Source: Sphingomonas sp. MA1305 (GTDB lineage Bacteria; Pseudomonadota; Alphaproteobacteria; Sphingomonadales; Sphingomonadaceae). From it: 64,000 nt of DNA. The notes under the pieces are model-generated. The model had not been told where the DNA came from, did not search any database, and saw nothing but the letters and a program-made list of their open reading frames with translations. The translations under genes were made by a program, and so were the position numbers. This document shows, in pieces, positions 27,016 to 35,587 of the stretch (its first letter is position 1; each line of letters opens with the position of its first letter). The stretch covers positions 186,001 through 250,000 of the forward strand of contig NZ_RCVT01000003.1 in NCBI RefSeq assembly GCF_016107325.1. The letters run 5' to 3'.

Positions 27016-28047
27016 ATGACCTTGGACCGCCGGGCAAAGCGCCTTTTCGCCGCGTTAACCATGTTATTGATCGGCGCCGCCGGCCCCGCCGCCGTGCCGC
27101 ACAATCCGATCGTGCCCGGCTGGTATGCCGATCCCGAGATCCGCCGCTTCGGCGGACAATATTGGATATACCCGACGACGTCAGAGGCACCGGCGGATGC
27201 GCCCGCGCCGCGGCTGAACGCGGCGCAGCGGCGAATGCGCGCCGCGCCGAACATCCGCCCCGCCTTCCTGACCCAGACCTATCTGGACGCCTTTTCCTCG
27301 CCCGATCTGGTCCATTGGACGCGGCATCCGCGCATCCTCGACACGACCGGGGTCGATTGGGCCGCCTATGCGATCTGGGCACCGTCGGCGATCCGCGCCA
27401 ACGGGCGCTATTACCTGTTCTTCGGCGCCAACGACGTGCACGAGGGTGAGATCGGCGGGATCGGCGTCGCGGTCGCCGACCGGCCGCAGGGGCCGTTCCG
27501 CGATCTGATCGGCAAGCCGCTGATCGGCGGCATCCACCATGGCGCGCAGCCGATCGACCAGTTCGCCTTTCGCGACGACAACGGCCAGCTCTACCTCTAT
27601 TACGGCGGCTGGGGGCATCTCAACGTCGTGCGGCTCGCCCCCGACCTGAAAAGCCTGCGCCCGTTCGCCGACGGCACGACCTATCGCGAGATCACGCCGC
27701 CCGGCTATGTCGAGGGCTCGTTCCTCATCAAGCGGCGCGGCATCTATTATCTGATGTGGTCGGAAGGCGGCTGGACCGGCCCGGACTATCGCGTCGCTTA
27801 TGCCACCGGGCCGAGCGCACTCGGCCCCTTCACCGTGCGCGGCACGATCTTGGCGCAGGACGACCGGGTCGCGCGCGGGGCGGGGCACCATTCGGCGATC
27901 CGCGAACCGGGCAGCGACCGCTGGTGGATCGCCTATCACCGCCGGCCGCTGAGCGAGACCAAGGGCGACCACCGCGTGCTGGCGGTCGACCGGCTCTATT
28001 TCAACGCGGACGGCACGATCCGGCCGGTGGTGATGACCGGCCGGTGA
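27016..28047 (+). CDS. Glycoside hydrolase family 43 (exported)
   Basis: This 343-residue GH43 enzyme has a short signal (RLFAALTMLLIGAAGPAA). Catalytic residues are the Asp in WYADPEIRRF, the Asp in QPIDQFAF and the Glu in GYVEGSF. AIWAPSA and GAGHHSA are other family blocks. It has no additional binding module. It lies about 3 kb from the main arabinan operon, separated by MFS/tag, and is convergent with the FKBP gene. It probably acts on arabinose or xylose side chains; the exact linkage is unknown. Confidence 0.87.
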   Translation: MTLDRRAKRLFAALTMLLIGAAGPAAVPHNPIVPGWYADPEIRRFGGQYWIYPTTSEAPADAPAPRLNAAQRRMRAAPNIRPAFLTQTYLDAFSSPDLVHWTRHPRILDTTGVDWAAYAIWAPSAIRANGRYYLFFGANDVHEGEIGGIGVAVADRPQGPFRDLIGKPLIGGIHHGAQPIDQFAFRDDNGQLYLYYGGWGHLNVVRLAPDLKSLRPFADGTTYREITPPGYVEGSFLIKRRGIYYLMWSEGGWTGPDYRVAYATGPSALGPFTVRGTILAQDDRVARGAGHHSAIREPGSDRWWIAYHRRPLSETKGDHRVLAVDRLYFNADGTIRPVVMTGR

Positions 28048-28056
28048 CGGAGAGAA

Positions 28057-28674
28057 TCAGGGTTTCGGCGTGGCGGGCGCCGGCGTCGCCGACGCGGCGG
28101 GCGCGGCATCGGGGGATGCGGCCTTGCGCATCGCGTCGATCTCCGCCGCGGTCTTGAAGTCGAGCAGCTCAACCTGGAAAACGAGGTCGGAATTGGCGGG
28201 GATCGGGCCCGAGACGCGGGCGCCATAGCCGAGCGCGGCGGGGATGCAGAGCCGGATCACGCCGCCGCGGCCGACCATCTGCAACCCCTGCGAGAAGCCG
28301 GGGATGACATCGGCGACCGGCATCGGCGTCTGGGTGTTCTGGTCGAACACCGCGCCGGTCGCGGCGAGATAGCCGATATAGTTGACCAGCACCGTCGCGT
28401 CGGCGGCCGGCTTCGCCCCGGTCGCCGGGCGCAGCATCGTATAGCCGAGGCCGGTCGCGGTCCGCGCCATGCAGCTGCGCTGCGCCGCCGGCACGATCGG
28501 CTGCAGCGGCAGTGGGATGATCGTCGTGTCGGCGGGCGCCGGGGCGGCGGTGCGCGCCGGGGTGGCGGTGCGGACCGCGGCGCGGGGGCGCGGCGCCTTG
28601 ACCTGCGCCGGGGCGGCGGTCAGCGGCAGGGCGGCGAGGATCAGGGCGAGCGGGGCGGGGGCGATATGGCGCAT
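28057..28674 (-). CDS. FKBP-type peptidyl-prolyl cis-trans isomerase, exported
   Basis: This periplasmic protein-folding helper is 205 residues long. The signal peptide is APLALILAALPLTAAPA, followed by an Ala/Pro/Arg-rich linker. The FKBP domain occupies residues about 90-185 (VLVNYIGYLAATGAVFD, VIPGFSQGLQMVGRGG, IPAALGYG, LVFQVELLD). The C-terminus is again Ala/Pro-rich. The ATG at 28674 was chosen for the signal; the frame extends to 28710. Confidence 0.92.
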   Translation of the reverse strand: MRHIAPAPLALILAALPLTAAPAQVKAPRPRAAVRTATPARTAAPAPADTTIIPLPLQPIVPAAQRSCMARTATGLGYTMLRPATGAKPAADATVLVNYIGYLAATGAVFDQNTQTPMPVADVIPGFSQGLQMVGRGGVIRLCIPAALGYGARVSGPIPANSDLVFQVELLDFKTAAEIDAMRKAASPDAAPAASATPAPATPKP

Positions 28675-28726
28675 CGCCGCGCCGTAATCGGCCTCGGCGG
28701 GCGAGATCAAGCGCCGTCGGCGCCGG

Positions 28727-29206
28727 TCAGCGTGGCGCCTGGCGGATCAGCCGGGTCAGCGCGGCGTCAAGCGCCGACAGGAAGCGCGAGCGATCCTCCT
28801 TGCCGAACGGCGGCGGCCCGCCGATGCGGTCGCCGCCGGCGCGCAGATCGGCCATGATCGCGCGCACCGCGATGGCATTGCCGATCGAGCTGGTGGTGAA
28901 GGGGCGGCCGTTCGGCGCGACCACCGTCGCCCCCGCCTTCAGGCAACGGTCGGCAAGCAATATGTCGGCGGTGATCACCACCGACGCAGGGCCGGCGCGT
29001 TCCGCGATCCAGTCGTCGGCGGCGTCGAAGCCGTCGTCGACGGTGATCCGGCTGATCAGCGGATGCGCCGGCACGCGCAGAAAGGCGTTGCTGACGACCG
29101 TCACCGGCACCTCCAGCCGGTAGGCGACGCGATAGATCTCGTCCTTGACGGGGCAGGCGTCGGCATCGACGAGGATCCGGACGGGGGCAGGGGAGGGCAC
29201 GGTCAC
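28727..29206 (-). CDS. yaiI: YaiI/YqxD family (UPF0178) protein
   Basis: This 159-residue cytoplasmic protein belongs to a conserved family with a PIN-like nuclease fold. The signature ILVDADACPVKDEIYRVA is near the N-terminus. VITADILLADRCL and PFTTSSIGNAI are the other conserved blocks. The start is a GTG at 29206. No biochemical role is established for the family as far as I know. Confidence 0.9.
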   Translation of the reverse strand: MTVPSPAPVRILVDADACPVKDEIYRVAYRLEVPVTVVSNAFLRVPAHPLISRITVDDGFDAADDWIAERAGPASVVITADILLADRCLKAGATVVAPNGRPFTTSSIGNAIAVRAIMADLRAGGDRIGGPPPFGKEDRSRFLSALDAALTRLIRQAPR

Positions 29207-29287
29207 GCATGCCGCTGTGCCATATTTGCGCGTGCCGGCCTAATCTGCGGCGCTGTCAAAGCCGGGCGATCCTGCTAGCGAGGGGCG

Positions 29288-29485
29288 ATGCTGACATTAC
29301 GCACCAGACGCCGGGCAGCGGCAACGGCCCGCGCGCTCGACCGGCTCGCCGCGATCGAGGCGTCGGTGATCGCCTTGGCCGATGAGGATCTGCTCGACCT
29401 GGCCGACATCTTCGCGGCCGGCGCGCCGACCCCGCTGCGCGACATCACGGCGGCGGAGATGCGCCGCCGCAACATCAGCCTGTGA
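29288..29485 (+). CDS. Small hypothetical protein translated with the YecA-like gene
   Basis: This is a 65-residue ORF (MLTLRTRRRAAATARAL to RRRNISL), basic at both ends with an acidic helix-forming middle (ADEDLLDLADIFAAG). It is supported as a real gene by its GTGA overlap with the next gene and an AGGGG ribosome site. The LTDI-like segment LRDITAAEM is reminiscent of short regulatory or adaptor proteins, but I recognise no family. Confidence 0.62.
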   Translation: MLTLRTRRRAAATARALDRLAAIEASVIALADEDLLDLADIFAAGAPTPLRDITAAEMRRRNISL

Positions 29486-30132
29486 GGGCGCTGCCGTCGC
29501 GCTTCCGCCGGCTGGACGGCGCGCTCGCCGACCTGCCGGTCGAGGAGCCGATGCTGCTGACCGAACTCGACGGCTTCCTGACCGGCCTGTCGGTGCTGCC
29601 GGCGGCGATACCGGCGATCGAATGGATGGCGGTGATCTGGGGGCCGGAGACCGACGGCATCCCGGCATTCGACGACCCGCTCGACGTGCAATGGTTCGCC
29701 GGCGCGGTGGCGGCGCGGCGCGACGAGATCGTCCGCGACCTCGCACGCGGGCGGTTGCAGCCGATCATCGACGTCGACGAGCGCGACGGCGAGCCGCTGT
29801 GGGATGATTGGATCCATGGCTTCGCCGAGGCGATCGCACTGCGCCCGGAGCTGTGGGAGACGATGGCCGACCAGCCGCGCACGGCGACGGCGGTGGCCGG
29901 GCTGGAGACGCTGATCGCGGTGGCGCGCGAGGAGAGCGAGCTGGACAGCGTCGCGATCAACGCGCTGCAGGAGCATGCCGTCGCCGAACTGAAGGCGGCG
30001 GTGCAGGTGCTCCATGCCGCCCTGCCGCAAGCTGCCGCCCAATCCGCGAGGGCCGCCCCGGCGGCGAAGGTCGGCCGCAACGATCCCTGCCCGTGCGGTT
30101 CGGGCCGGAAACACAAACGCTGCTGCGGCTGA
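29482..30132 (+). CDS. YecA/UPF0149 family protein with C-terminal SEC-C zinc motif
   Basis: This cytoplasmic protein has 216 residues. An N-terminal UPF0149 domain (LTELDGFLTGLSVLP, WDDWIHGFAEAI) is followed by a short linker. The SEC-C motif GRNDPCPCGSGRKHKRCC is at the very end, the same metal-binding tail used by SecA to contact ribosomes and SecB. The start GTG overlaps the upstream stop. A ribosome- or chaperone-associated role is plausible from the tail. Confidence 0.9.
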   Translation: MRALPSRFRRLDGALADLPVEEPMLLTELDGFLTGLSVLPAAIPAIEWMAVIWGPETDGIPAFDDPLDVQWFAGAVAARRDEIVRDLARGRLQPIIDVDERDGEPLWDDWIHGFAEAIALRPELWETMADQPRTATAVAGLETLIAVAREESELDSVAINALQEHAVAELKAAVQVLHAALPQAAAQSARAAPAAKVGRNDPCPCGSGRKHKRCCG

Positions 30133-30148
30133 GCGGCGCGGGCGAGCC

Positions 30149-30853
30149 TCAGCCCGGCTTGCGCACCGCGTAATGCAGGTGGACGGCGCCGCCGGCGAGC
30201 CGCTCGCAATCGACCAGCGACAGCGTCGTTTTGCCTTTCAGCCCGTCGCCGGCCGCGACGATCCGTTCGGCGTCGTCGCCGCCGTCGAGGGCGGGCGCGA
30301 TGACCACGTGGAATTCGTCGACCAGCCCGGCGGCGAAGAAGGTGCCGTTGATGCCGGCGCCACCTTCGAGCAGCAGCGTCGCGATGCCGAGTTCGCGGCG
30401 CAACGTGCCCAGCGCGTCGGCGAGGTCGATGTCGTCGCCGTCCGCCACGAGGTAGGAGACGCCGTTGGCGGCGAGTTCGGCAAGATGGGCGTCGTCGACC
30501 CCCTGGCCGAGCAATACGACGACATGGTCGCCGCCGACGTCGCCCTTGGCGAAATGCAGCTTGCCGCTGCGGTCGATCGCGATCGCGAAGGGGCGGGCAT
30601 CGCGCGCCTGGAACAGCGACGGGCGCGGCGGGCGGGTGCCTGCGCGCGCCGGCCGGGGATCGCCCTTTGCCATCTCGGCCATGGTCACCCGCCCGACGAT
30701 CCAGGCGTCCGCGTCGAGCCGGTCATGGAGCTGTTCGTAGGCGGCGGTCCAATCCTCGACCGTGCCGTCCGGACTGTCGGTATAGCGGCTGGGGTGCAGG
30801 CCGCCGTCGAGCGATGCGGTCATGACACCGATGATGCGGGGACGGTCGGACAT
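30149..30853 (-). CDS. RibD C-terminal/dihydrofolate-reductase-like protein
   Basis: This NADPH-dependent reductase-like protein has 234 residues. N-terminal RIIGVMTASLDGGL and the core LGIATLLLEGGAGINGTFFAAGLVDEF, split across a glycine-rich nucleotide loop, match the RibD C-terminal domain. The deaminase half of RibD is absent, so it is a stand-alone reductase of unknown substrate rather than a riboflavin enzyme. It is convergent with the SEC-C gene. Confidence 0.86.
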   Translation of the reverse strand: MSDRPRIIGVMTASLDGGLHPSRYTDSPDGTVEDWTAAYEQLHDRLDADAWIVGRVTMAEMAKGDPRPARAGTRPPRPSLFQARDARPFAIAIDRSGKLHFAKGDVGGDHVVVLLGQGVDDAHLAELAANGVSYLVADGDDIDLADALGTLRRELGIATLLLEGGAGINGTFFAAGLVDEFHVVIAPALDGGDDAERIVAAGDGLKGKTTLSLVDCERLAGGAVHLHYAVRKPG

Positions 30854-30964
30854 GGCGGTGCGCTCCTGCGGCTGGGGGATCGCGCGTCAACGCCGACCGG
30901 CCGTGCCGGGTCCCGCCGCACCGTCCCCGGTCGGACTCATCAGCTTTGCCCTCTGCAGTGTAAA

Positions 30965-31690
30965 TCAGGGCCCAACATAGCCAAGATAGATGGCAGTCAT
31001 CGCAGTCCCATCCAAAAATGCATGAAGAACGATCCCCGCCCAAAGATTTCGCCTGGCGATGAGCCAGGTCGTTCCGAGAGCGAAGCCGGTGAGGCCCGCT
31101 GCGATCATGCCGCCTGCGCCTTGGTAGAAATGGAGCGCTCCGAAGATCACGGCTTGAAGCAAGAGGGCGGCAAAGGGCCCTGCGACGCATGTTTCCCCGA
31201 GGAGCCTGCGAAGTGCGTCCGTGACGAAACCTCTGAAGATCAATTTCTCACCGAATGCAGCCGAGACTAGCGTAACGGGGACGGCCCAGTACAGATACTC
31301 GCCGAAATTACCCTTGATTGGTGCGAAAGCGGAATAGTTAGGGGCAGGCAATCCGAAGTAGATGATAACGTTTCGCGCTGCCGCAGAGGACACGAACGTC
31401 ATTACGGCCCCTATCAGCAGCGCAAGCAGGAAGCGCTGCCACGCGGGTCGATGAAGGCCTACATCCGACCATTTCAGGGATTGCCTGCGCAACATCCAAT
31501 CAGCGAGTGCCACGAGCGCAGCTATTCGAGCGAGGAAGAGGACTTTGATCAAAAGACCCCCAGCCACCACGCTGCCCGGGGTCAGCGCAGGTATGAGGAT
31601 GGCTGCTGCGACAAGAAAGATCACGAGCTGCAAGGCTATTCCGGCCTGAACCGCCTGGGTACCTCCCGGTCGCATCTCATTCTTATCCAT
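30965..31690 (-). CDS. CPBP (CAAX/bacteriocin-processing) family membrane protein with altered motif 1
   Basis: This 241-residue, multi-helix inner-membrane protein belongs to the CPBP intramembrane-protease family. The ATG at 31690 follows GGAG; a TTG at 31702 is the alternative. Motif 2 (FGALHF) and motif 3 (LHAFLDG) are intact. Motif 1, normally EExxxR, reads EKLIFR, with Lys replacing the second catalytic Glu. That change would be expected to impair peptidase activity. The base composition is visibly less GC-rich than in adjacent genes, which suggests recent acquisition. Confidence 0.85.
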   Translation of the reverse strand: MDKNEMRPGGTQAVQAGIALQLVIFLVAAAILIPALTPGSVVAGGLLIKVLFLARIAALVALADWMLRRQSLKWSDVGLHRPAWQRFLLALLIGAVMTFVSSAAARNVIIYFGLPAPNYSAFAPIKGNFGEYLYWAVPVTLVSAAFGEKLIFRGFVTDALRRLLGETCVAGPFAALLLQAVIFGALHFYQGAGGMIAAGLTGFALGTTWLIARRNLWAGIVLHAFLDGTAMTAIYLGYVGP

Positions 31691-32009
31691 CGCGAGCTCC
31701 AAAGCACGACCGACAGATTACAGCCGTATTGTTCGTATAACACACCTCTTCGTCCCGGGGAACAGGCGGTCTCTTTTCCCGAAACAGGATTGTCCGCTAT
31801 TCGGTGAGAACAGCCACTGCGCTTTCTCCAAGCCGCGTGAAAGATGAGACATTTACCCTTGGGCGCCGCGGGCCGCCGTGGGCGAGAATCCTCCCGTTAG
31901 ACGCCGCACACCGCAAACGTGAGCTTTGCGATGCCCAGTCGGCCAGCGACGATGCCGGCGCGTCACGAAGACGGTCGGCGGGGCGGCGCTTTGCTGTATG
32001 GGACGGGCC
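31691..32009. other. Non-coding region between the CPBP gene and the MATE gene
   Basis: About 320 bases separate divergent genes. The first half shares the lower GC content of the CPBP gene (gtattgttcgtataacacac around 31727-31746) and probably holds its promoter. The second half returns to local composition and leads into the MATE gene. No repeats flanking an insertion were recognised by eye. Confidence 0.4.
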
Positions 32010-33413
32010 ATGGAAGTCCCCGCCACCCCGTCGCTGGTCGCCACGTCGCCGTCGTCCGCCGCTGCCGAGGGGCGGGCGCTGCTCGCGCTGGCCGGTCCAT
32101 TGGTCGGCGCCAATCTGCTGCAGATGGCGATCGCCGCGGTCGACGTGGTTTTCGTCGCGCGGCTCGGTGCGGTCGACCTCGCCGCGGCGACGCTCGCCGC
32201 CTTTCTGTTCAACCTGCTGAGCTATGCGCTGATCGGCCTGACCAGCGCGGCGGCGCCGCTGATCGCGGCGGAGCGCGGGCGCAAGGCGCATGCGGTGCGG
32301 GCGGTGCGCCGCAGCGTCCGCATGGCGCTGTGGGTCGGCATCGCCGGGTCGGTGCCGGTGATGCTGCTGCTGTGGCAGGGCGAGGCGCTGCTGCGCCTGG
32401 CGGGGCAGGATGCCGAGGTGGCGCGGCGCGCCGGCGGTTTCCTGATGGTGCTGCTCGCCGCGGTGCCGCTCGCCGTCGCGGCCGGGGTGATGCGGACGAC
32501 GGCAGCGGCGCTGGGCCGGCCGGGCTGGGCGTTCCTCGCCACCGGACTGGCGCTGCTGGTCGACATCGTCGGCAACTGGATGCTGATCTTCGGCCATGGG
32601 CCTGCGCCGGCGCTCGGCCTGGTCGGATCGGCGATCGCCAATCTGGTCAGCTTCGCGGTGATGGCGCTGGCCTATGTCGTGATCCTGCTGCGCGACCCGC
32701 GGCTGCGCCGCTATCACCTGTTCGGGCGGTGGTGGACGATCGACTGGGCGAGGGCAGGCGACATCGGCCGGATCGGCGCCCCGATCATGGCGACCTGGAT
32801 GCTGGAGGGCGGGCTGTTCGGCGGCGCGGCGCTGCTGATGGGGCTGATCGGCGTCACCGACGTCGCCGCGCATGCCATCGCGCTCAACATCGCCGCCTTC
32901 GCCTTCCAGCTGCCGTTCGGCATCGCCCAAGCGGCGACGATCCGCGTCGGTCTGGCCTATGGTGCGGGCGACCGGCGGTGGATCGCGCGGGCGGGCAATG
33001 TCGCGCTGGCGCTGGGCATCGGCGTCATGGCGGTAACCGCGGCGACGATCTGGATCGCGCCACGCGCCCTGATCGGCATCTACCTCGACACGGAGGCGCC
33101 GGCCAATGCCGCGGTGGTGACGCTGGCGATCCGCTTCCTGGCGGTGGCCGCGGTATTCCAGCTCGCCGACGGGGCGCAAGCGGTCGCGGCCGGCGTGCTG
33201 CGCGGGCTGCAGGACACGCGCGTGCCGATGCTGATCGCCGCCTTCGGCTATTGGGTGATCGGCTTCGGCAGTTCGGTGGCGCTCGGCTTCGCGACGCCGC
33301 TGGCCGGCACCGGCGTGTGGTGGGGACTGGCGGCGGGACTGCTGGTCGTCGCGCTGCTGCTGACGATGCGCTGGCGGGCGCGGGCGCGGATCGGCCTGTT
33401 GCCGTCGTGCTGA
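32010..33413 (+). CDS. MATE family efflux transporter (NorM-like)
   Basis: This is a twelve-helix inner-membrane cation-coupled exporter of 467 residues. The ATG at 32010 is used; an ATG at 31998 adds four residues. The two six-helix halves are visible: ALAGPLVGANLLQMAIAAVD and ARLGAVDLAAATLA in the first, and IGAPIMATWMLEGGLF, FQLPFGIAQAATIRVG and ADGAQAVAAGVLRGLQDTR in the second (broken here by intervening residues). The substrate is unknown, typically drugs or cationic compounds. Confidence 0.9.
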   Translation: MEVPATPSLVATSPSSAAAEGRALLALAGPLVGANLLQMAIAAVDVVFVARLGAVDLAAATLAAFLFNLLSYALIGLTSAAAPLIAAERGRKAHAVRAVRRSVRMALWVGIAGSVPVMLLLWQGEALLRLAGQDAEVARRAGGFLMVLLAAVPLAVAAGVMRTTAAALGRPGWAFLATGLALLVDIVGNWMLIFGHGPAPALGLVGSAIANLVSFAVMALAYVVILLRDPRLRRYHLFGRWWTIDWARAGDIGRIGAPIMATWMLEGGLFGGAALLMGLIGVTDVAAHAIALNIAAFAFQLPFGIAQAATIRVGLAYGAGDRRWIARAGNVALALGIGVMAVTAATIWIAPRALIGIYLDTEAPANAAVVTLAIRFLAVAAVFQLADGAQAVAAGVLRGLQDTRVPMLIAAFGYWVIGFGSSVALGFATPLAGTGVWWGLAAGLLVVALLLTMRWRARARIGLLPSC

Positions 33414-33446
33414 GCATTTGCCGTCGAGCGTTTCGCCGCGATCGGC

Positions 33447-34325
33447 TCAGACGGCGAGCTGGTGCGCCTCGACATGATCGGCGATGGCGCCGGCGGTGGT
33501 CCACCAGATGCGCGGATCGCCGGCCTCGCGCAGCTCGGTCAGCACGCGGGCGAGCGCCGGCATGCGATGCGCCTGTCCCATGATATAGGGATGGAGCGCG
33601 ATGCCGAGGACGAGCGGCCGGCGGTCGCATTCGGACAGCAGCTGCTCGACCGCGGCGCGGATCATGCCGGCGAAGGTCTCGGCCTCCTGATGGCGGCCGA
33701 TGATTGCCGGTATGTCGTTGATCTCCTGCGAATAGGGTATCGATAGCAGGCCGCCGTGGCGGGTCGACAGGCGCGTCGGCTGATCGTCGTGCGCCCAGTC
33801 GAGCACATAGCGATAGCCGTGCTTGGCGAGCAGGTCGGGCGTGCCGTGCGTTTCGGAGATCCACGGGCCGAGCCAGCCGGTCGGGGTGACGCCGAGCGCC
33901 GCCAGCCGCGTGGTGACGTCGGCGATCAGATGATCCTCGCGCCGGTGCGACAATTGGCCCTGCGCGACGGCGTTGCTGGCGCCGTGGGCGGCGATCTCAT
34001 CGCCACGGTCGCGGCACGCCTCCGCCAGCCCGGGGCAGGCGTCGAGGACATCGGCGTTGATCAGCGCGGTGGTGGGCAGCGACAGCCGGTCGAACAGGTC
34101 GAAGAAGCGCCAGGCGCCGACCCGATTGCCATAGTTGCGCCAGGCATAGTTCATCACGTCCGGCTCGGTTTGCGCCGGCGCCAGCTGTGCGCCAAGGCCG
34201 CTGCCGAACTGGAACACCTCGTAATTGACGCCGAGATAGATGGCGAGCCGCCGCCCCTCCGGCCAGTCGTAGACGGGGCGATCGACGATCGGACGATAGG
34301 CGTAGCGGTCGTGACTGTGGCTCAT
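33447..34325 (-). CDS. Polysaccharide-deacetylase-family (NodB-fold/PuuE-like) hydrolase
   Basis: This 292-residue cytoplasmic metal-dependent hydrolase of the NodB fold has LAIYLGVNYEVF near the N-terminus, then DEIAAHGASNAVAQG and GPWISETHGTPDLL. The absence of a signal peptide and the PuuE/imidase-like phrases suggest an amide or cyclic-imide hydrolase rather than a glycan deacetylase. It starts 47 bases after the kynU stop on the same strand, so it may be the third gene of the kynurenine operon. Confidence 0.8.
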   Translation of the reverse strand: MSHSHDRYAYRPIVDRPVYDWPEGRRLAIYLGVNYEVFQFGSGLGAQLAPAQTEPDVMNYAWRNYGNRVGAWRFFDLFDRLSLPTTALINADVLDACPGLAEACRDRGDEIAAHGASNAVAQGQLSHRREDHLIADVTTRLAALGVTPTGWLGPWISETHGTPDLLAKHGYRYVLDWAHDDQPTRLSTRHGGLLSIPYSQEINDIPAIIGRHQEAETFAGMIRAAVEQLLSECDRRPLVLGIALHPYIMGQAHRMPALARVLTELREAGDPRIWWTTAGAIADHVEAHQLAV

Positions 34326-34372
34326 CCGCCGCCCAACGCGCGAGGCGGCGTCGGGAGCCGCCGGCGGCGCGC

Positions 34373-35587
34373 TCAGGTAACGGCGAGCCGGGTGGCGTAG
34401 GCGGGATCGCGCCATGCCGCGTCGGCGATCACCGTGCGCAGCAGCTCGCCCGCCCGCCAGACGTCTTCATGGGACAGATAGAGCGGCGTGAGGCCGAGGC
34501 GCAGCACGTCGGGCGCGCGGAAATCGCCGATCACCCCGCGCGCGATCAGCGCCTGGGTCACCGCATAGGCCTGCGGGTGGCGGAAGCTGATGTGGCTGCC
34601 GCGCGCCGCCGGATCGGCGGGGGTGATACAGGGGAGGCCGGCGGCGGCGCCGGCTTCGGCCAGGATGGCGAACAGCGCGGCACTTTTCCTGGCGAGCGCC
34701 GCCTGGTCGACGTCCGCCCAGATCGCCAGCGCCGCCTCCAGGCTCGCCATCGCCAGGATCGACGGCGTGCCGACCAGCCAGCGGCGCATCCCCGCGGCGG
34801 GGCGGTAGCCGTCCTCGAAGGCGAAGGGTTCGGCATGGCCCATCCAGCCACTGACCGGATTGGCCAGCGCCGCCTGCCAGCGTTCGGCGACGTAGAGGAA
34901 GGCGGGGGCGCCGGGGCCGCCGTTGAGATATTTGTAGGTGCAGCCGACCGCCAGATCGACCCCGGCCGCGGCGACGTCGATCGGCACCGCGCCGACGCTA
35001 TGGCTGAAATCCCACAGGACCAGCGCGCCGGCGGCATGGGCGCGGGCGGTCCAATCGGTGAGGTCGAAGCGCTCGGCGGTCTTGTAATGGACATGGGTCA
35101 GCAGCAGCAGCGCGGTGTCGTCGTCGAGCGCATCCGCCAGCGCGTCGCGCGCCACCACCTTCAGCCGCGCACCGGGGACGCAGCCGACCGCGCCCTCCGC
35201 AATATGCAGGTCGGTGGGGAAATTGCCCGCCTCGCTGACCACGGTGCGGCGCTCCGGATCGCGGCGCAGCGCGGCGACGATCGCCTTGAACAAATGGGTC
35301 GAGGTGGTGTCGCCGACGATCACCTCGTGCGGACCGGCGCCGATCAGCGGCGCGATCGCCGCCCCGAGCCGCTGCGGCGCGTCGATCCAGCCCTCGTTCC
35401 AGCTGCGGATCAGCCGCTCGCCCCATTGCCGCTGCAGCGTGTCGTCCAACGCCGGCGGCACCGCGCGGGGCAGGGGCCCGAGCGAGTTGCCGTCGAGATA
35501 GATCACGCCCTCCGGCAGCGCAAAGGCGTTGCGGTGGCGGGCGAGGGGATCGGCGCGGTCGAGCGCGCGCGCGTCGTCGCGGGTCAT
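34373..35587 (-). CDS. kynU: Kynureninase
   Basis: This PLP enzyme splits L-kynurenine into anthranilate and alanine. It has 404 residues from the ATG at 35587, which overlaps the upstream stop by ATGA. Family features include YLDGNSLGPLPRAVP at the N-terminus, SWNEGWIDAPQRLG, DTTSTHLFKA and WDFSHSVGAVP (PLP-phosphate and ring contacts). GCTYKYLNGGPGAPAF carries the Schiff-base Lys. It is coupled to an alpha/beta-hydrolase that likely supplies kynurenine. No tryptophan 2,3-dioxygenase is present in the window. Confidence 0.95.
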   Translation of the reverse strand: MTRDDARALDRADPLARHRNAFALPEGVIYLDGNSLGPLPRAVPPALDDTLQRQWGERLIRSWNEGWIDAPQRLGAAIAPLIGAGPHEVIVGDTTSTHLFKAIVAALRRDPERRTVVSEAGNFPTDLHIAEGAVGCVPGARLKVVARDALADALDDDTALLLLTHVHYKTAERFDLTDWTARAHAAGALVLWDFSHSVGAVPIDVAAAGVDLAVGCTYKYLNGGPGAPAFLYVAERWQAALANPVSGWMGHAEPFAFEDGYRPAAGMRRWLVGTPSILAMASLEAALAIWADVDQAALARKSAALFAILAEAGAAAGLPCITPADPAARGSHISFRHPQAYAVTQALIARGVIGDFRAPDVLRLGLTPLYLSHEDVWRAGELLRTVIADAAWRDPAYATRLAVT

